A model generated the notes under the pieces. It did no database searches. It was not told where the DNA came from and saw nothing but the letters and a program-made list of their open reading frames with translations. The position numbers and the translations under genes are program-made. Source: a virus. Taken from it: a DNA stretch of 64,000 nucleotides. The DNA is taken from positions 1-64,000 of IMG/VR virus record IMGVR_UViG_3300050016_000116; one strand, written 5' to 3'. Positions 63,949 through 64,000 of the stretch are shown here, piece by piece; within the stretch, counting starts at the first letter, position 1; every line of letters begins with the position of its first letter.

Positions 63949-64000
63949 ATGCAGTACCTACTTGTGGAGATTCTTCGAGGGGGCCGCGCGGTCGATTGTG
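63949..64000 (+). CDS. Start of a gene cut by the window edge
   Basis: MQYLLVEILRGGRAVDC..., behind a strong AGGAGGAG site. Only 17 codons are visible. Confidence 0.5.
   Translation, partial: MQYLLVEILRGGRAVDC

Overview
The window looks like part of a large tailed bacteriophage (Caudoviricetes) genome with contractile-tail-type baseplate genes and high GC content. The evidence is a baseplate module with spike and J-like proteins, a terminase pair, a phage replication and recombination set, dense one-directional gene packing with many ATGA/GTGA stop-start overlaps, and no rRNA, tRNA or bacterial housekeeping genes. Nearly all genes are on the + strand. The clear exception is a truncated Ala/Ser-repeat gene at the left edge; two or three small minus-strand pieces flank DNA methyltransferase genes. 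The host cannot be named from the sequence. Neither end of the window is a genome end: genes are cut at both edges.

Layout. 0.6-10.5 kb: tail hub with an intein, spike, gp25-like, baseplate J-like and tail or fibre proteins. 10.7-12.1 kb: small coupled genes (one-TM protein, lipoprotein, signal-peptide protein) that may be the lysis region. 12.1-26.6 kb: replication and regulation (UvsW-like helicase, DnaB-like helicase, DnaG-like primase, DUF932 protein, sigma-like protein, DNA-binding protein, family B DNA polymerase). 27-36 kb: recombination (gp32-like SSB, RecA/UvsX with an intein, Mre11/SbcD-like and Rad50/SbcC-like pair, RuvC-like resolvase), dCMP deaminase and a ParB-like protein. 36.4-39.7 kb: a cassette for hypermodified thymine (Tet/JBP-like dioxygenase, amino acid:DNA transferase, FAD oxidoreductase, 5-hmdU DNA kinase). 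41-48 kb: ThyX with an intein, a giant methyltransferase-SNF2 fusion and a dATP/dGTP diphosphohydrolase-like protein. 48-49 kb and 56-58 kb: DNA methyltransferases. 50-51 kb: glycine-rich adhesin-like protein. 52.7-55.2 kb: terminase. 58.6-64 kb: small accessory genes.

Strongest unusual signals. (1) The tail-protein intein is coding on both strands: its complement encodes, in the same codon register, an almost full-length Vsr/EDxHD-family homing endonuclease. (2) The three inteins carry three different endonuclease families, and two of them interrupt catalytic motifs. (3) The thymine-modification cassette begins with a Tet/JBP-type enzyme, which suggests thymine is hydroxylated in the DNA itself. 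(4) About 14 copies of a palindrome centred on AAAGCGCTTT are scattered between and inside genes. (5) A box, ACGGCACTC, recurs about 18 times in the direction of transcription, often exactly 7 bases before ATG. (6) Eight unrelated proteins start with M-R-K-R-S-E-V or a close variant. (7) A promoter-leader unit is duplicated upstream of two unrelated genes.
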